9,799 bases of DNA, from assembly GCA_946478755.1 (NCBI GenBank), contig CAMLDJ010000201.1:1-9799 (forward strand), read 5' to 3'. The notes below the pieces were generated by a model. It worked only from the letters and a program-made list of their open reading frames with translations. It searched no databases and had not been told where the DNA came from. This stretch comes from an uncultured Pedobacter sp. (GTDB lineage Bacteria > Bacteroidota > Bacteroidia > Sphingobacteriales > Sphingobacteriaceae). Positions 1 through 6,610 of the stretch are shown in pieces. The number at the start of each line of letters is the position of its first letter. Position 1 is the stretch's first letter. A program made the translations under genes and the position numbers.

Positions 1-142
1 TTGGAAGCATCATTCCCGTACCATATAAAAAAACGAGTGGATTTTCCTTCTCTGTTTTTTCTACGAAAACCTGTTGTCCTTCTGCATTAGTCGTATGCAA
101 TTCATACGTTAATGACACCACTGAATTGGGTTTAATACTCAT
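1..142 (-). CDS. slyD: SlyD-like FKBP-type peptidyl-prolyl cis-trans isomerase, N-terminal part (gene runs off the left edge)
   Basis: Translation of the minus strand from an ATG at 142-140 gives 47 codons, open to the window edge. It starts MSIKPNSVVSLTYELHT, continues through EGQQVFVEK and ends NPLVFLYGTGMMLP. This matches the first strands of SlyD-type FKBP domains: VVSL-Y near the start, then the PL-x-Y/F-L-x-G-x-G segment that leads to the active site. SlyD proteins are cytoplasmic prolyl isomerases with chaperone activity; the C-terminal half with the insert-in-flap domain is outside the window, so a metal-binding tail cannot be judged. The ATG is chosen because the diverged copy at 789-842 keeps the same reading frame from the corresponding codon. 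The gene was probably once the second gene of a yyaL-slyD operon, with a 7-nt gap, but is now separated from yyaL by 707 bp. Confidence 0.85.
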   Translation of the reverse strand, partial: MSIKPNSVVSLTYELHTTNAEGQQVFVEKTEKENPLVFLYGTGMMLP

Positions 143-222
143 TAGAATGTTATTTAGTAATTAATTTTAATGCTTCATCAACGGCTGAAACCGGCAACTG
201 GCATACATTATTTCGGCAAATA
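94..222. repeat. Diverged direct repeat, copy A (yyaL end / slyD start junction)
   Basis: Aligns without gaps to 794-922 at an offset of exactly 700 bp. I count 12 differences in 129 positions (about 91 % identity). It covers the first 16 codons of slyD, the 7-nt spacer and the last 24 codons plus stop of a yyaL-like gene. Weak similarity with small gaps may continue to about 250. In this copy the slyD part is alive and the yyaL part is a relic. Confidence 0.95.
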
Positions 223-224
223 TA
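150..224 (-). pseudogene. Relic of the 3' end of a yyaL-like gene
   Basis: Minus-strand codons from 224 down to the stop at 152-150 read YICRNNVCQLPVSAVDEA followed by LKLITK, against [18 protein letters not shown] and the same ending in the intact gene. Only 24 codons survive; upstream of Tyr the frame meets a stop within about 10 codons (TAA near 238-240) and similarity fades. In the shared part there are three synonymous changes and only a few amino-acid replacements, so it looks like the tail of a diverged but once functional yyaL. It now lies in the region that must act as the slyD leader. Confidence 0.85.
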
Positions 225-458
225 GGATGATTTTAATTAACACGCTTCGTTTAAGTGTAGGTAAATACAAACCTAATTTTTAGTTCAACAATTAAACGGC
301 CTTTATTGTTCGATAAATCCTAAAGACTAGGGAGCTATTTGGTTATTGTTGTAGATTTGTTGTCTGGACAACCTACCAGCAATACCCGGGATTGTATGAT
401 GTTACCTGTCATTGTTTCGAAATACGTAAATTCATATATAATTTAAAATTCAGCTGCT
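225..458. other. Intergenic DNA between the yyaL relic and the small membrane protein gene
   Basis: AT-rich, with no convincing reading frame on either strand. It holds a possible minus-strand promoter for slyD (268-296) and a perfect 14-bp palindrome GTTGTC-TG-GACAAC at 359-372. The palindrome adjoins TAGATTTG (352-359), which fits the Bacteroidota -7 pattern on the plus strand but lacks a -33 partner at the right distance. No mobile-element protein or terminal inverted repeat was seen. Confidence 0.5.
268..296 (-). promoter_or_regulatory. Candidate promoter for slyD
   Basis: On the minus strand TTTA (296-293), 17 nt and TAGGTTTG (275-268) resemble the Bacteroidota promoter TTTG-N17-21-TAnnTTTG; the -7 element is an exact match, the -33 element a weak one. 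It would give slyD a leader of roughly 120 nt containing the yyaL relic. A promoter here would be needed because slyD is cut off from yyaL by the inserted DNA. Confidence 0.3.
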
Positions 459-623
459 ATGCAAATTTTCATGATACCTTGTTTTTTTGTAATTTTCTTT
501 GCTTACATTCTATATAGAGCGTTTATTACAAAGGACTTGAAGAATAGACGTTGGGAATTATATACAGGTTTAATATTTCTCGTTTTGTGGGCTTTAATAT
601 TCCTTGGCCTCTCCCATGCTTAA
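459..623 (+). CDS. Small two-helix membrane protein of unknown function (54 aa)
   Basis: An ATG at 459 opens a 54-codon frame ending in TAA at 621-623. The product begins MQIFMIPCFFVIFFAYILYR, then has a charged turn FITKDLKNRRWELY and a second hydrophobic stretch, GLIFLVLWALIFLGL, before ending SHA. This gives two transmembrane helices (about residues 3-21 and 36-51) with a basic loop of about 12 residues between them, probably cytoplasmic by the positive-inside rule. A terminator-like hairpin with a T-rich tail starts 32 nt after the stop, which supports a real transcribed gene. It lies inside the segment separating yyaL from slyD, on the opposite strand to both. I do not recognise the family; small two-helix proteins of this layout are common hypothetical proteins in Bacteroidota. 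A toxin-like membrane peptide is possible but nothing specific points to it. No clear ribosome binding site is visible. Confidence 0.6.
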   Translation: MQIFMIPCFFVIFFAYILYRAFITKDLKNRRWELYTGLIFLVLWALIFLGLSHA

Positions 624-654
624 TTCAATTTTCAAATAAAATTTCAATGTTGAC

Positions 655-676
655 ATGGTGCGTAGCACCATCTTTT
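655..676 (+). terminator. Rho-independent terminator of the small membrane protein gene
   Basis: Perfect 7-bp stem ATGGTGC/GCACCAT with a GTA loop (655-671), followed by CTTTT and then more T-rich sequence. It lies 32 nt downstream of the small ORF and points in the same direction. On the minus strand no T-run follows, so it is unlikely to end yyaL transcripts. Confidence 0.6.
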
Positions 677-788
677 ATTAAATTTTATTTTAAGTATTTA
701 ACTAGGTTAACGCCACTCTCCAAACAGTCTTCGGACTGGTACATCGTTAAAGAATTACAATTAACCTTAATCATTTCAATATTATCTG

Positions 789-842
789 TTAATTATGTAA
801 TTCATACGTTAATGGCACCACTGTATTGGGTTTAATACTCAA
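789..842 (-). pseudogene. Relic of the 5' end of a slyD-like gene
   Basis: The minus strand from 842 reads (TTG)SIKPNTVVPLTYELHN and then TAA at 791-789. The intact gene has ATG and SIKPNSVVSLTYELHT at the same place. The start codon has changed from ATG to TTG and the frame stops after 17 codons; the following sequence to about 624 shows no FKBP-like residues in any frame I read. It sits 7 nt after the yyaL stop, where a functional downstream gene would be expected. Confidence 0.85.
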
Positions 843-922
843 TAGAATGTTATTTAGTAATTAATTTCAACGCTTCATCAACAGTAGCAACTGGCAACTG
901 GCATACTTTATTTCGGCAAATA
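794..922. repeat. Diverged direct repeat, copy B (yyaL end / slyD start junction)
   Basis: Partner of 94-222 at an offset of 700 bp with no gaps. Here the yyaL end is intact and belongs to the full-length gene, while the slyD start is a 16-codon relic. Outside the repeat, 789-793 and positions above about 923 no longer match the other copy well. Confidence 0.95.
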
Positions 923-2865
923 AAGATTTTTGTTTCAACGCTTTGCTTATCTTTTAATAATGGCAGTTCAGAATTTGTTCCACCTAACGTAATTTTGTTC
1001 GGAATGTAATGTCTATTAAACGCTGCTTTGACTTCTTCAATATCCTTACCTGCCAATGCGATTTCGTTGACTCCAAAAACAGCTTCCAACACCTGTATGG
1101 CCCAGTTGGAATAAGCAGATCCGTAAGTCTTAATCTGCGGAAGAACTGCGGCCAACATCCCTTCCGCCTTCAGGACATAAATATCCTCGTCAAAATACAG
1201 GCCCAGCTTATGCAGGTTCTGCGCCATAACCGAATTGGAGGCCGGAATCACGTTGTCCATGATCTCGTGTTTACGGGCAATCAACGCCTCTCCGGTACCG
1301 CTGGTATAAAACAACATTGGGGTATCGGTATCTTCAAAATTTGCCAGTACATAATCGGTCAGCCGTTTCGCTTCCTGCAGCCATTTTTCATCAAAATCAT
1401 ATTGATATAAGGCAATTAAGGCTTCAATAAAGAAAGCATAATCATCTAAAAATCCAGGAATGGTAGCCCTCCCATTTTTAAAATTGCGGTACAGGCCGCC
1501 GTCGTCCCTGGTTAAATTGTCCATGATAAAAGATGCAGCCTTTTTTGCCAGCTCATAATAATGCGGATGATCAAATATTCCTGCACTTTCAGCGAGACCT
1601 TTAATGGCAATCGCATTCCAGGCTGTTAAACATTTGTCGTCCAGTCCCGGCCGAACCCTTTTGCTCCGTTCCAGAAGCAGTTTTTCTTTTGCTTCTCCTA
1701 TTTTATGCAGCAGTTCGAAAACAGAAACCCCTTTTACTGCAGCATATTCTTCCTCAGTAAATTTTCTAAGCAGGATATTGGTCTGCTCCTCTTCCCAGTT
1801 CCCCTCCTCCGTTACATTGAAATAATCAGCCAGCAAAATGGCATCATGCCCAAGTACAGCATCGAACGCGGCTTTATCCCACACATAGAATTTACCTTCC
1901 ACGCCTTCACTATCCGCATCCAGTGCAGAATAGAATAAGCCTTCGGCCGAGGTCATTTCCCTTTCCAGCCAGCTAATCGTCTCTTCAGTAACTGCTTTAA
2001 ACAGCTCAGATCTTGAATATTGATAGGCTTCGGCATACAGGCTGATCAGCTGAGCGTTATCGTACAGCATCTTCTCAAAATGCGGCACATGCCAGTTCGC
2101 GTCAACCGAGTAACGGGCGAAGCCTCCGCCAACATGATCGTAAATACCACCCATTGCCATTTTCTCGAGGGTGAGCAGGGCGGAGACATGAGTGCCGTCA
2201 TCTTCCATCAGGTGGCTGTACCGTAGCATAAACTGCCAGTTATTGGGCAGGGGAAACTTAGGTGCCCGGTTGTAGCCCCCTTCTGACAGGTCAAAATGCC
2301 GCTTCCAGGGGTTAACGATCTCCGTCAGATGCGCAGCTGTATATTCATCGGTTTTGATGTTTGGGATAATCTTCTCTGCGTCTTTAATCCCATCTGTTAA
2401 CCTGTTCGCATACTCAATGGCCTTTTCCGGTTCATTGGCCCACATACCGGCAACGTTCTGCAAAACATTGATCCAGTCGGTCTTTCTAAAATACGTTCCC
2501 CCATAAATTGGCCGCTGATCGGGTAAACAGATACAGTTTAAAGGCCATCCGCCGCTTCCTGTCATCAATTGGATAGCCAGCATATAGATCTGGTCAATAT
2601 CCGGACGTTCCTCCCGGTCGACCTTAATACATACATAATGTTTATTCATCACGGCTGCAACTTCCTGGTTCTCGAAACTTTCCCGTTCCATTACATGGCA
2701 CCAGTGACAGGCTGAATAGCCGATACTCACCAGAATTAGCTTGTTTTCATTTCTTGCTTTCTGCAGGGCCTCCTCCCCCCATTCATACCAGTTTACCGGA
2801 TTATGGGCATGTTGTAATAAATATGGCGAAGAGGCTTTGATTAAGCTGTTTGATTCTGAATTCAT
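850..2865 (-). CDS. yyaL: YyaL family protein: DUF255 thioredoxin-like domain plus alpha/alpha-toroid domain (671 aa)
   Basis: Full-length member of the YyaL / SPATA20 family. Residues 1 to about 165 form the thioredoxin-like DUF255 domain, opening with [18 protein letters not shown] and carrying the CxxC motif C53-H-W-C56 in the conserved context [16 protein letters not shown]. The family-typical [11 protein letters not shown] and GSGGWPLN segments follow. The rest resembles a six-hairpin glycosidase/epimerase-like toroid, with [31 protein letters not shown] and LDADSEG as recognisable blocks. The tail holds a Cys pair, ICRNKVC. The biochemical function is not established; the CxxC suggests thiol chemistry in the cytoplasm, since no signal peptide is seen. 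The start is the first ATG, 7 nt before the canonical [11 protein letters not shown] block in protein terms. It diverges from the epimerase gene with a 50-bp gap. Its 3' end is duplicated 700 bp downstream. Confidence 0.95.
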   Translation of the reverse strand: MNSESNSLIKASSPYLLQHAHNPVNWYEWGEEALQKARNENKLILVSIGYSACHWCHVMERESFENQEVAAVMNKHYVCIKVDREERPDIDQIYMLAIQLMTGSGGWPLNCICLPDQRPIYGGTYFRKTDWINVLQNVAGMWANEPEKAIEYANRLTDGIKDAEKIIPNIKTDEYTAAHLTEIVNPWKRHFDLSEGGYNRAPKFPLPNNWQFMLRYSHLMEDDGTHVSALLTLEKMAMGGIYDHVGGGFARYSVDANWHVPHFEKMLYDNAQLISLYAEAYQYSRSELFKAVTEETISWLEREMTSAEGLFYSALDADSEGVEGKFYVWDKAAFDAVLGHDAILLADYFNVTEEGNWEEEQTNILLRKFTEEEYAAVKGVSVFELLHKIGEAKEKLLLERSKRVRPGLDDKCLTAWNAIAIKGLAESAGIFDHPHYYELAKKAASFIMDNLTRDDGGLYRNFKNGRATIPGFLDDYAFFIEALIALYQYDFDEKWLQEAKRLTDYVLANFEDTDTPMLFYTSGTGEALIARKHEIMDNVIPASNSVMAQNLHKLGLYFDEDIYVLKAEGMLAAVLPQIKTYGSAYSNWAIQVLEAVFGVNEIALAGKDIEEVKAAFNRHYIPNKITLGGTNSELPLLKDKQSVETKIFICRNKVCQLPVATVDEALKLITK

Positions 2866-2869
2866 GATA

Positions 2870-2877
2870 TAAAGGTA
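2870..2877 (-). promoter_or_regulatory. Candidate -7 element of yyaL
   Basis: TACCTTTA on the minus strand differs from TAnnTTTG at one base and ends 4 nt before the yyaL ATG. A start of transcription at or near the ATG would make the mRNA leaderless or nearly so. No good -33 element is seen at the usual distance, so this is tentative. Confidence 0.3.
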
Positions 2878-2889
2878 AAATTTAAGTTG

Positions 2890-2897
2890 TACTTTTA
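2890..2897 (+). promoter_or_regulatory. Candidate -7 element of the epimerase gene
   Basis: TACTTTTA fits TAnnTTTG except at the last base and lies 18 nt before the ATG at 2916. It shares the 50-bp divergent spacer with the yyaL element. No clear -33 partner is visible. Confidence 0.3.
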
Positions 2898-2915
2898 CGT
2901 TAAAGCGCCGTCACA

Positions 2916-4013
2916 ATGAAGATAACACATACCGAAATTTATCGTTTTAAAATTCCTATGGAACCCTTTGTGATTGCTACAGGAACCATGCATTTTGCGC
3001 AAAATGTGTTGATCAGAATATATACGGATGCCGGCATTTACGGTGTTGGCGAATGTTCGGCATTTCCGATGATTGTTGGGGAAACCCAGGAAACCTGCCT
3101 GGCCATGGCCCGCGATTTTGCAAAGATCCTTTTGCATAAAGATCCGCTTGACATTCCGGAAAGAATGAACGATCTGCTCGGTTATGCCGCGCACAACAGC
3201 ACCATTAAAAGTGCGTTCGATATGGCCCTATTCGATATTGCTGCAAAGCATGCCCGCTTGCCGCTGTACAGATTTTTAGGCGGACAGAAACGCAGCGTTG
3301 AAACCGATATGACCATCGGAATTGACACGCCCGAAAAGATGGCCATTTCTGCACGGAAATATCAGAAACAAGGTTGCAGGATCATAAAAATAAAGCTGGG
3401 GAAAAAGATACAGGAGGACCTTGAGCGGGTAAAACAGATCAGGGAAGCCGTTGGCCCGGAAATGACCCTGCGTCTGGATGCCAACCAGGGCTGGAGTTTT
3501 GATGATGCACTTCTTGCGCTGGGGAAACTGGAAGCTTTTGATATCGAATTCTGTGAACAGCCGATGCGCAGCTGGTTTGACGACCAGCTTCCCGAACTCA
3601 ATTTAAATTCGCCGATAAAAATTATGGCCGATGAAAGCTGCTACAATCACCACGATGCCAGAAAACTGATCAATAGTAAGGCTTGCGAATACCTGAACAT
3701 TAAGTTCGCCAAATCAGGCGGCATTTTAGAAGCGCAGAAAATTCATGAAATTGCCTTACAAACAGGTACAAAATGTATGATTGGCAGCATGCTCGAAAGC
3801 CGGATAGCCCTTAGTGCAAACCTGCATTTTGCTTTAGCCAGTCCGAATGTCGTATTCTTTGACCTCGATACAGCCTTACTGGGACACCTCGCAGATCCGG
3901 TTGTTGGTGGATTGACTTACAATGGTTATTTCCTTAGCGTTCCGGATACGCCCGGGATAGGAGCTGATGCAGATCCACGTTTCCTGCTGGATTGTGAAAA
4001 ATGGCTGGTTTAA
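2916..4013 (+). CDS. Dipeptide epimerase of the enolase superfamily (L-Ala-D/L-Glu epimerase type), 365 aa
   Basis: Member of the mandelate racemase / muconate lactonizing enzyme branch. The N-terminal capping domain covers about residues 1-120 and the (beta/alpha)-barrel the rest. Visible active-site residues are Lys158-x-Lys160 in IIKIKLG, metal ligands Asp188 (RLDANQGW), Glu214 (FCEQP) and Asp239 (ADES), and Lys263 in NIKFAKSGG. The spacing of these residues fits the L-Ala-D/L-Glu epimerases, which convert the peptidoglycan-derived dipeptide L-Ala-D-Glu so that it can be degraded; the exact dipeptide used here cannot be told from the sequence. GSMLESR near residue 290 also fits the family. 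Cytoplasmic, no signal peptide. It is followed by the cardiolipin synthase gene after 9 nt, so both are likely on one mRNA. Confidence 0.9.
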   Translation: MKITHTEIYRFKIPMEPFVIATGTMHFAQNVLIRIYTDAGIYGVGECSAFPMIVGETQETCLAMARDFAKILLHKDPLDIPERMNDLLGYAAHNSTIKSAFDMALFDIAAKHARLPLYRFLGGQKRSVETDMTIGIDTPEKMAISARKYQKQGCRIIKIKLGKKIQEDLERVKQIREAVGPEMTLRLDANQGWSFDDALLALGKLEAFDIEFCEQPMRSWFDDQLPELNLNSPIKIMADESCYNHHDARKLINSKACEYLNIKFAKSGGILEAQKIHEIALQTGTKCMIGSMLESRIALSANLHFALASPNVVFFDLDTALLGHLADPVVGGLTYNGYFLSVPDTPGIGADADPRFLLDCEKWLV

Positions 4014-4022
4014 AATAGGTCT

Positions 4023-5477
4023 ATGAACTGGTTGCTGATTGGCGAGATCGCCTATGTCCTTATCTTGATTTTCGTTTGCCTGCGTGTCATTTACGACACG
4101 AGAAGCACCACGAAAACCCTGGCTTACCTATTGTTTGCTACCTTTGTTCCTTTTATCGGGATGATCTTTTATTTCTTTTTCGGCATCAATTACCGGCATC
4201 GAAAAATGTATAGCAAAAAGCTATATCAAAATGATGACCTCGCGGCTAAATTCAGACAACGAATACTCAGTTATTCCGAACAGACCTATAGGGAAAATAA
4301 TCGGGAAGTGATCAGCAACAAAGAGCTGGCATTTATGGTATTAAAAGACTCCATGAGTCCCTTAACCGCTAAAAATTCGGTCAAGCTACTCATTAACGGA
4401 GAAAATAAGTTTCCAGAAGTGCTCAATGCCATTAAAAATGCAAAACATCATATCCATATTGAATATTATATTTATGAGGATGACGAAATCGGCAGGGCCA
4501 TTGCCAGCGCGCTCATCGAAAAGGCAAAGGAAGGAGTAACCGTACGTTTTATATATGACGATTTTGGAAGCCGGGGTATCCGCAAGAAACTGATACCCTT
4601 GTTGATCGAGAATGGTGTGAAGGTCTTTCCTTTCTTAAAAGTACACTTTATGCTCTTTGCCAACAGGCTGAATTACCGTAACCATCGGAAAATCATTGTC
4701 ATCGACGGTGTAACTGCTTTTGTTGGGGGCATTAATGTAAGCGACAGGTATATCAACTACGCGCAGTATCCGGAACAGCTTTACTGGCGCGATACGCATT
4801 TACGTATTGACGGGCCTGGTGCGCAATACCTGCAGTACCTGTTTTTGTGCGACTGGAACTTCTGCGCCGAGGAAGATTTGCAGCCGGATACCTGCTTTTT
4901 TCCGGTCGACCAGCGACAAGGGGCCGATAACAAGATCGTTCAGATCGCCGCAAGTGGACCCGATTCTGAATCGCCAACTATTTTATTTTCCATACTGCAG
5001 GCCATTAACCTGGCGACGGAAGAAATTCTGATCAGCAGCCCCTATTTCATTCCAGGCGAAAGCCTACTGGATGCATTGACCATTGCTGCATTGAGTGGCA
5101 TTAAAGTCAAACTGCTGGTTCCGGGAAAGTCCGACTCCTTACTTGTAAATGCCGCGGCCAGGTCATATTACAATGATCTGCTTAGCGCGGGAATAGAAAT
5201 TTATCGCTACCAAAAGGGATTTATGCATGCAAAAACTATGGTGGCAGACCGGAAGATTGCCATTGTGGGTACCGCAAATATGGATTTCAGAAGCTTTGAT
5301 CTTAATTTTGAGGTAAATGCCATTGTATATGATACAGGGATTGCAAACGAACTCAGTGCTGTTTTTTACGAAGATCTGAAAGAGGCGTTAAAAATCAGTC
5401 CCGAGTTATGGGCTTCACGCCCCTTGTATAAGCGATTATTGGAAAAGGCTGCCCGGCTTTTGTCGCCGCTGCTGTAA
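4023..5477 (+). CDS. cls: Cardiolipin synthase, phospholipase D superfamily (484 aa)
   Basis: Makes cardiolipin from phosphatidylglycerol in the cytoplasmic membrane. The N-terminus has two hydrophobic segments, about residues 3-23 (IGEIAYVLILIFVCLRVIY) and 33-53, followed by the RHRKMY basic stretch, as in bacterial ClsA-type enzymes. Two HKD motifs are present: His221-x-Lys223-x4-Asp228 in NHRKIIVIDG with GGINVSDRY after it, and His402-x-Lys404-x4-Asp409 in MHAKTMVADRK with GTANMDFRSF after it. Other family blocks are HIHIEYYIYEDDEIG and WRDTHLRIDGP. Length is normal for the family (about 480). The start ATG is 9 nt after the epimerase stop, indicating co-transcription; no strong ribosome binding site precedes it. 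The two genes have no obvious shared pathway. No terminator-like hairpin was found after the stop. Confidence 0.95.
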   Translation: MNWLLIGEIAYVLILIFVCLRVIYDTRSTTKTLAYLLFATFVPFIGMIFYFFFGINYRHRKMYSKKLYQNDDLAAKFRQRILSYSEQTYRENNREVISNKELAFMVLKDSMSPLTAKNSVKLLINGENKFPEVLNAIKNAKHHIHIEYYIYEDDEIGRAIASALIEKAKEGVTVRFIYDDFGSRGIRKKLIPLLIENGVKVFPFLKVHFMLFANRLNYRNHRKIIVIDGVTAFVGGINVSDRYINYAQYPEQLYWRDTHLRIDGPGAQYLQYLFLCDWNFCAEEDLQPDTCFFPVDQRQGADNKIVQIAASGPDSESPTILFSILQAINLATEEILISSPYFIPGESLLDALTIAALSGIKVKLLVPGKSDSLLVNAAARSYYNDLLSAGIEIYRYQKGFMHAKTMVADRKIAIVGTANMDFRSFDLNFEVNAIVYDTGIANELSAVFYEDLKEALKISPELWASRPLYKRLLEKAARLLSPLL

Positions 5478-5548
5478 GTCATTGCCGCACCCAACCAAAC
5501 TTGATACCTTATTCGTTTATAGACCTGGAAAATTAAGGCAAAAAAAGC

Positions 5549-5556
5549 TAAATTTG
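5549..5556 (+). promoter_or_regulatory. Candidate -7 element of the AraC-family gene
   Basis: TAAATTTG matches TAnnTTTG exactly and lies 24 nt before the ATG at 5580. CTGG at 5525-5528 is 20 nt upstream and could serve as a poor -33 element. The -7 element overlaps the first base pairs of the proposed operator at 5553-5567, which would suit autorepression. Confidence 0.45.
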
Positions 5557-5567
5557 AATTTTGCAAA
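5553..5567 (+). promoter_or_regulatory. Candidate operator of the AraC-family regulator (own promoter)
   Basis: TTTGAATTTTGCAAA, of the form TTTG-N7-CAAA, followed by TCTG. The same motif occurs with one or a few changes at 6517-6531 and 6538-6552 upstream of the SDR gene. I see no convincing second site 21 bp upstream here. Confidence 0.45.
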
Positions 5568-5579
5568 TCTGATCAGGCC

Positions 5580-6485
5580 ATGGCAATCACCTCACTCGAA
5601 GATTTTTATAAGGAAACAGCCTCATTTCTGCCGGAAGGCATCAATAAAGAAATAGGCCATTTCAATGTATTTAAGCTGGACGAGTTGATCGCAAGAAACA
5701 ACAACAAGCTTGTTATGCCTTATAACAGAAGGGCCTATTATAAGATCAGTATGATCAGTGGACGTAACAAAGCCGAATATGCAGACAAGGTGATCAATAT
5801 TGAGAAGAATTGCCTGCTGTTTGCTACGCCAAAAATTCCATACAACTGGCTACCCCAGGACGATGATCAGCACGGTGACTTTTGCATTTTTACCGATGAT
5901 TTTCTGATCAACAATAAAAGTGGTGTGGCATTAGACCAACTGCCTATCTTTCAGCCGGGCGGCTATCCCGTTTTCCAGCTCTCAGCGGCAGAGGCAGAAG
6001 ACATTGCCTTCATTTTTAAGAAAATGCATAAAGAGCTGTCCGCCGATTATGTATACAAATATGACCTGCTCCGCAACTATGTGTTGGAATTGATTCATTA
6101 TGGACAAAAACTTCAGCCAGCCACAGCATTGTATCCTTCACATACGGCATCCGCAAGAGTTTCGTCGTTGTTTATTGAACTCCTGGAGCGACAGTTCCCG
6201 ATAGAATCGCCCTACCAGAAGATCGGTCTGCGCAGGGCAAAGGACTATGCCGAAAGACTTGCTGTTCATGTAAACCACCTCAATAAAATGCTAAAAGAGC
6301 ATACAGGAAAAACCACTACAGCCATCATTGGCAGCAGGGTGTTGCAGGAAGCTAAGATCCTTTTGAAACAGACCGACTGGAACATTTCAGAAATTGCCTA
6401 CTGCCTTGGCTTTGAAGAGGTCGCCCATTTTTCAAACTTCTTCCGGAAACAAACCGCAATTACACCTGTTGCCTTCAGATCTTAA
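5580..6485 (+). CDS. AraC family transcriptional regulator (301 aa)
   Basis: The C-terminal part, about residues 205-301, is a double helix-turn-helix AraC/XylS DNA-binding domain: first helix pair around YAERLAVHVNHLNKMLKEH, and the family signature NISEIAYCLGFEEVAHFSNF with FRKQTAITPVAFR at the very end. The N-terminal 160-200 residues resemble a cupin-like effector-binding domain (for example NRRAYYKISMISG and NCLLFATPKIPYNW) but no ligand can be named. Length is usual for the family. The start ATG is preceded by an exact -7 box and a candidate self-binding site. The next gene, 125 nt downstream in the same direction, is an SDR oxidoreductase whose upstream region carries two copies of the same motif, so this regulator probably controls it. 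AraC-SDR pairs of this type are common in Bacteroidota. Confidence 0.9.
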   Translation: MAITSLEDFYKETASFLPEGINKEIGHFNVFKLDELIARNNNKLVMPYNRRAYYKISMISGRNKAEYADKVINIEKNCLLFATPKIPYNWLPQDDDQHGDFCIFTDDFLINNKSGVALDQLPIFQPGGYPVFQLSAAEAEDIAFIFKKMHKELSADYVYKYDLLRNYVLELIHYGQKLQPATALYPSHTASARVSSLFIELLERQFPIESPYQKIGLRRAKDYAERLAVHVNHLNKMLKEHTGKTTTAIIGSRVLQEAKILLKQTDWNISEIAYCLGFEEVAHFSNFFRKQTAITPVAFRS

Positions 6486-6516
6486 GGTTATGTTATGGGT
6501 TTTGTTCCGGCGATGA

Positions 6517-6552
6517 TTTGAATTTTACAAACATTGGATTGATACTTGCAAA
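6517..6552 (+). promoter_or_regulatory. Two tandem candidate AraC-type binding sites upstream of the SDR gene
   Basis: Site 1 (6517-6531) is TTTGAATTTTACAAA and site 2 (6538-6552) is ATTGATACTTGCAAA followed by TCTG. Both resemble the site in front of the regulator gene: site 1 differs from it at one of 15 bases, and site 2 shares the 11-mer TTGCAAATCTG with it. The start-to-start distance is 21 bp, two helical turns, in direct orientation, as in known AraC sites. They lie immediately upstream of the expected -33 region if the -7 box is GATATTTG at 6574-6581, a position suited to activation. Confidence 0.5.
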
Positions 6553-6573
6553 TCTGCCGAACACAATACTGCC

Positions 6574-6581
6574 GATATTTG
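6574..6581 (+). promoter_or_regulatory. Candidate -7 element of the SDR gene
   Basis: GATATTTG differs from TAnnTTTG at the first base. It is 29 nt before the SDR ATG and has no good -33 element, as expected of a promoter that needs an activator. Confidence 0.3.
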
Positions 6582-6610
6582 TCTTGTTAATGATTTAAAA
6601 GAAAATTACA

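Noticed and set aside
359..372. Palindrome GTTGTC-TG-GACAAC as an operator
   Set aside because: A 14-bp palindrome is suggestive, but no regulator, second copy or well-placed promoter supports it; noted only in the intergenic entry.
725..738. CAGTC-TTCG-GACTG hairpin with a stable tetraloop on the plus strand
   Set aside because: Only 5 bp and no T-run on either strand; not enough to call a terminator or RNA element.
551..835. Plus-strand frame of 94 codons across the repeat region
   Set aside because: It overlaps the better-supported 54-codon gene in another frame, runs through its terminator and into the duplicated slyD/yyaL junction; composition is not protein-like.
94..922. Integrative element or insertion sequence using the 3' end of yyaL as attachment site
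   Set aside because: No integrase or transposase and no terminal inverted repeats are present, and the repeat spans two genes at 91 % identity, so an att-site duplication is not supported.
2895..3194. Minus-strand frame of 99 codons opposite the epimerase gene
   Set aside because: Shadow of a gene with clear catalytic motifs on the plus strand; its own product shows no family features.
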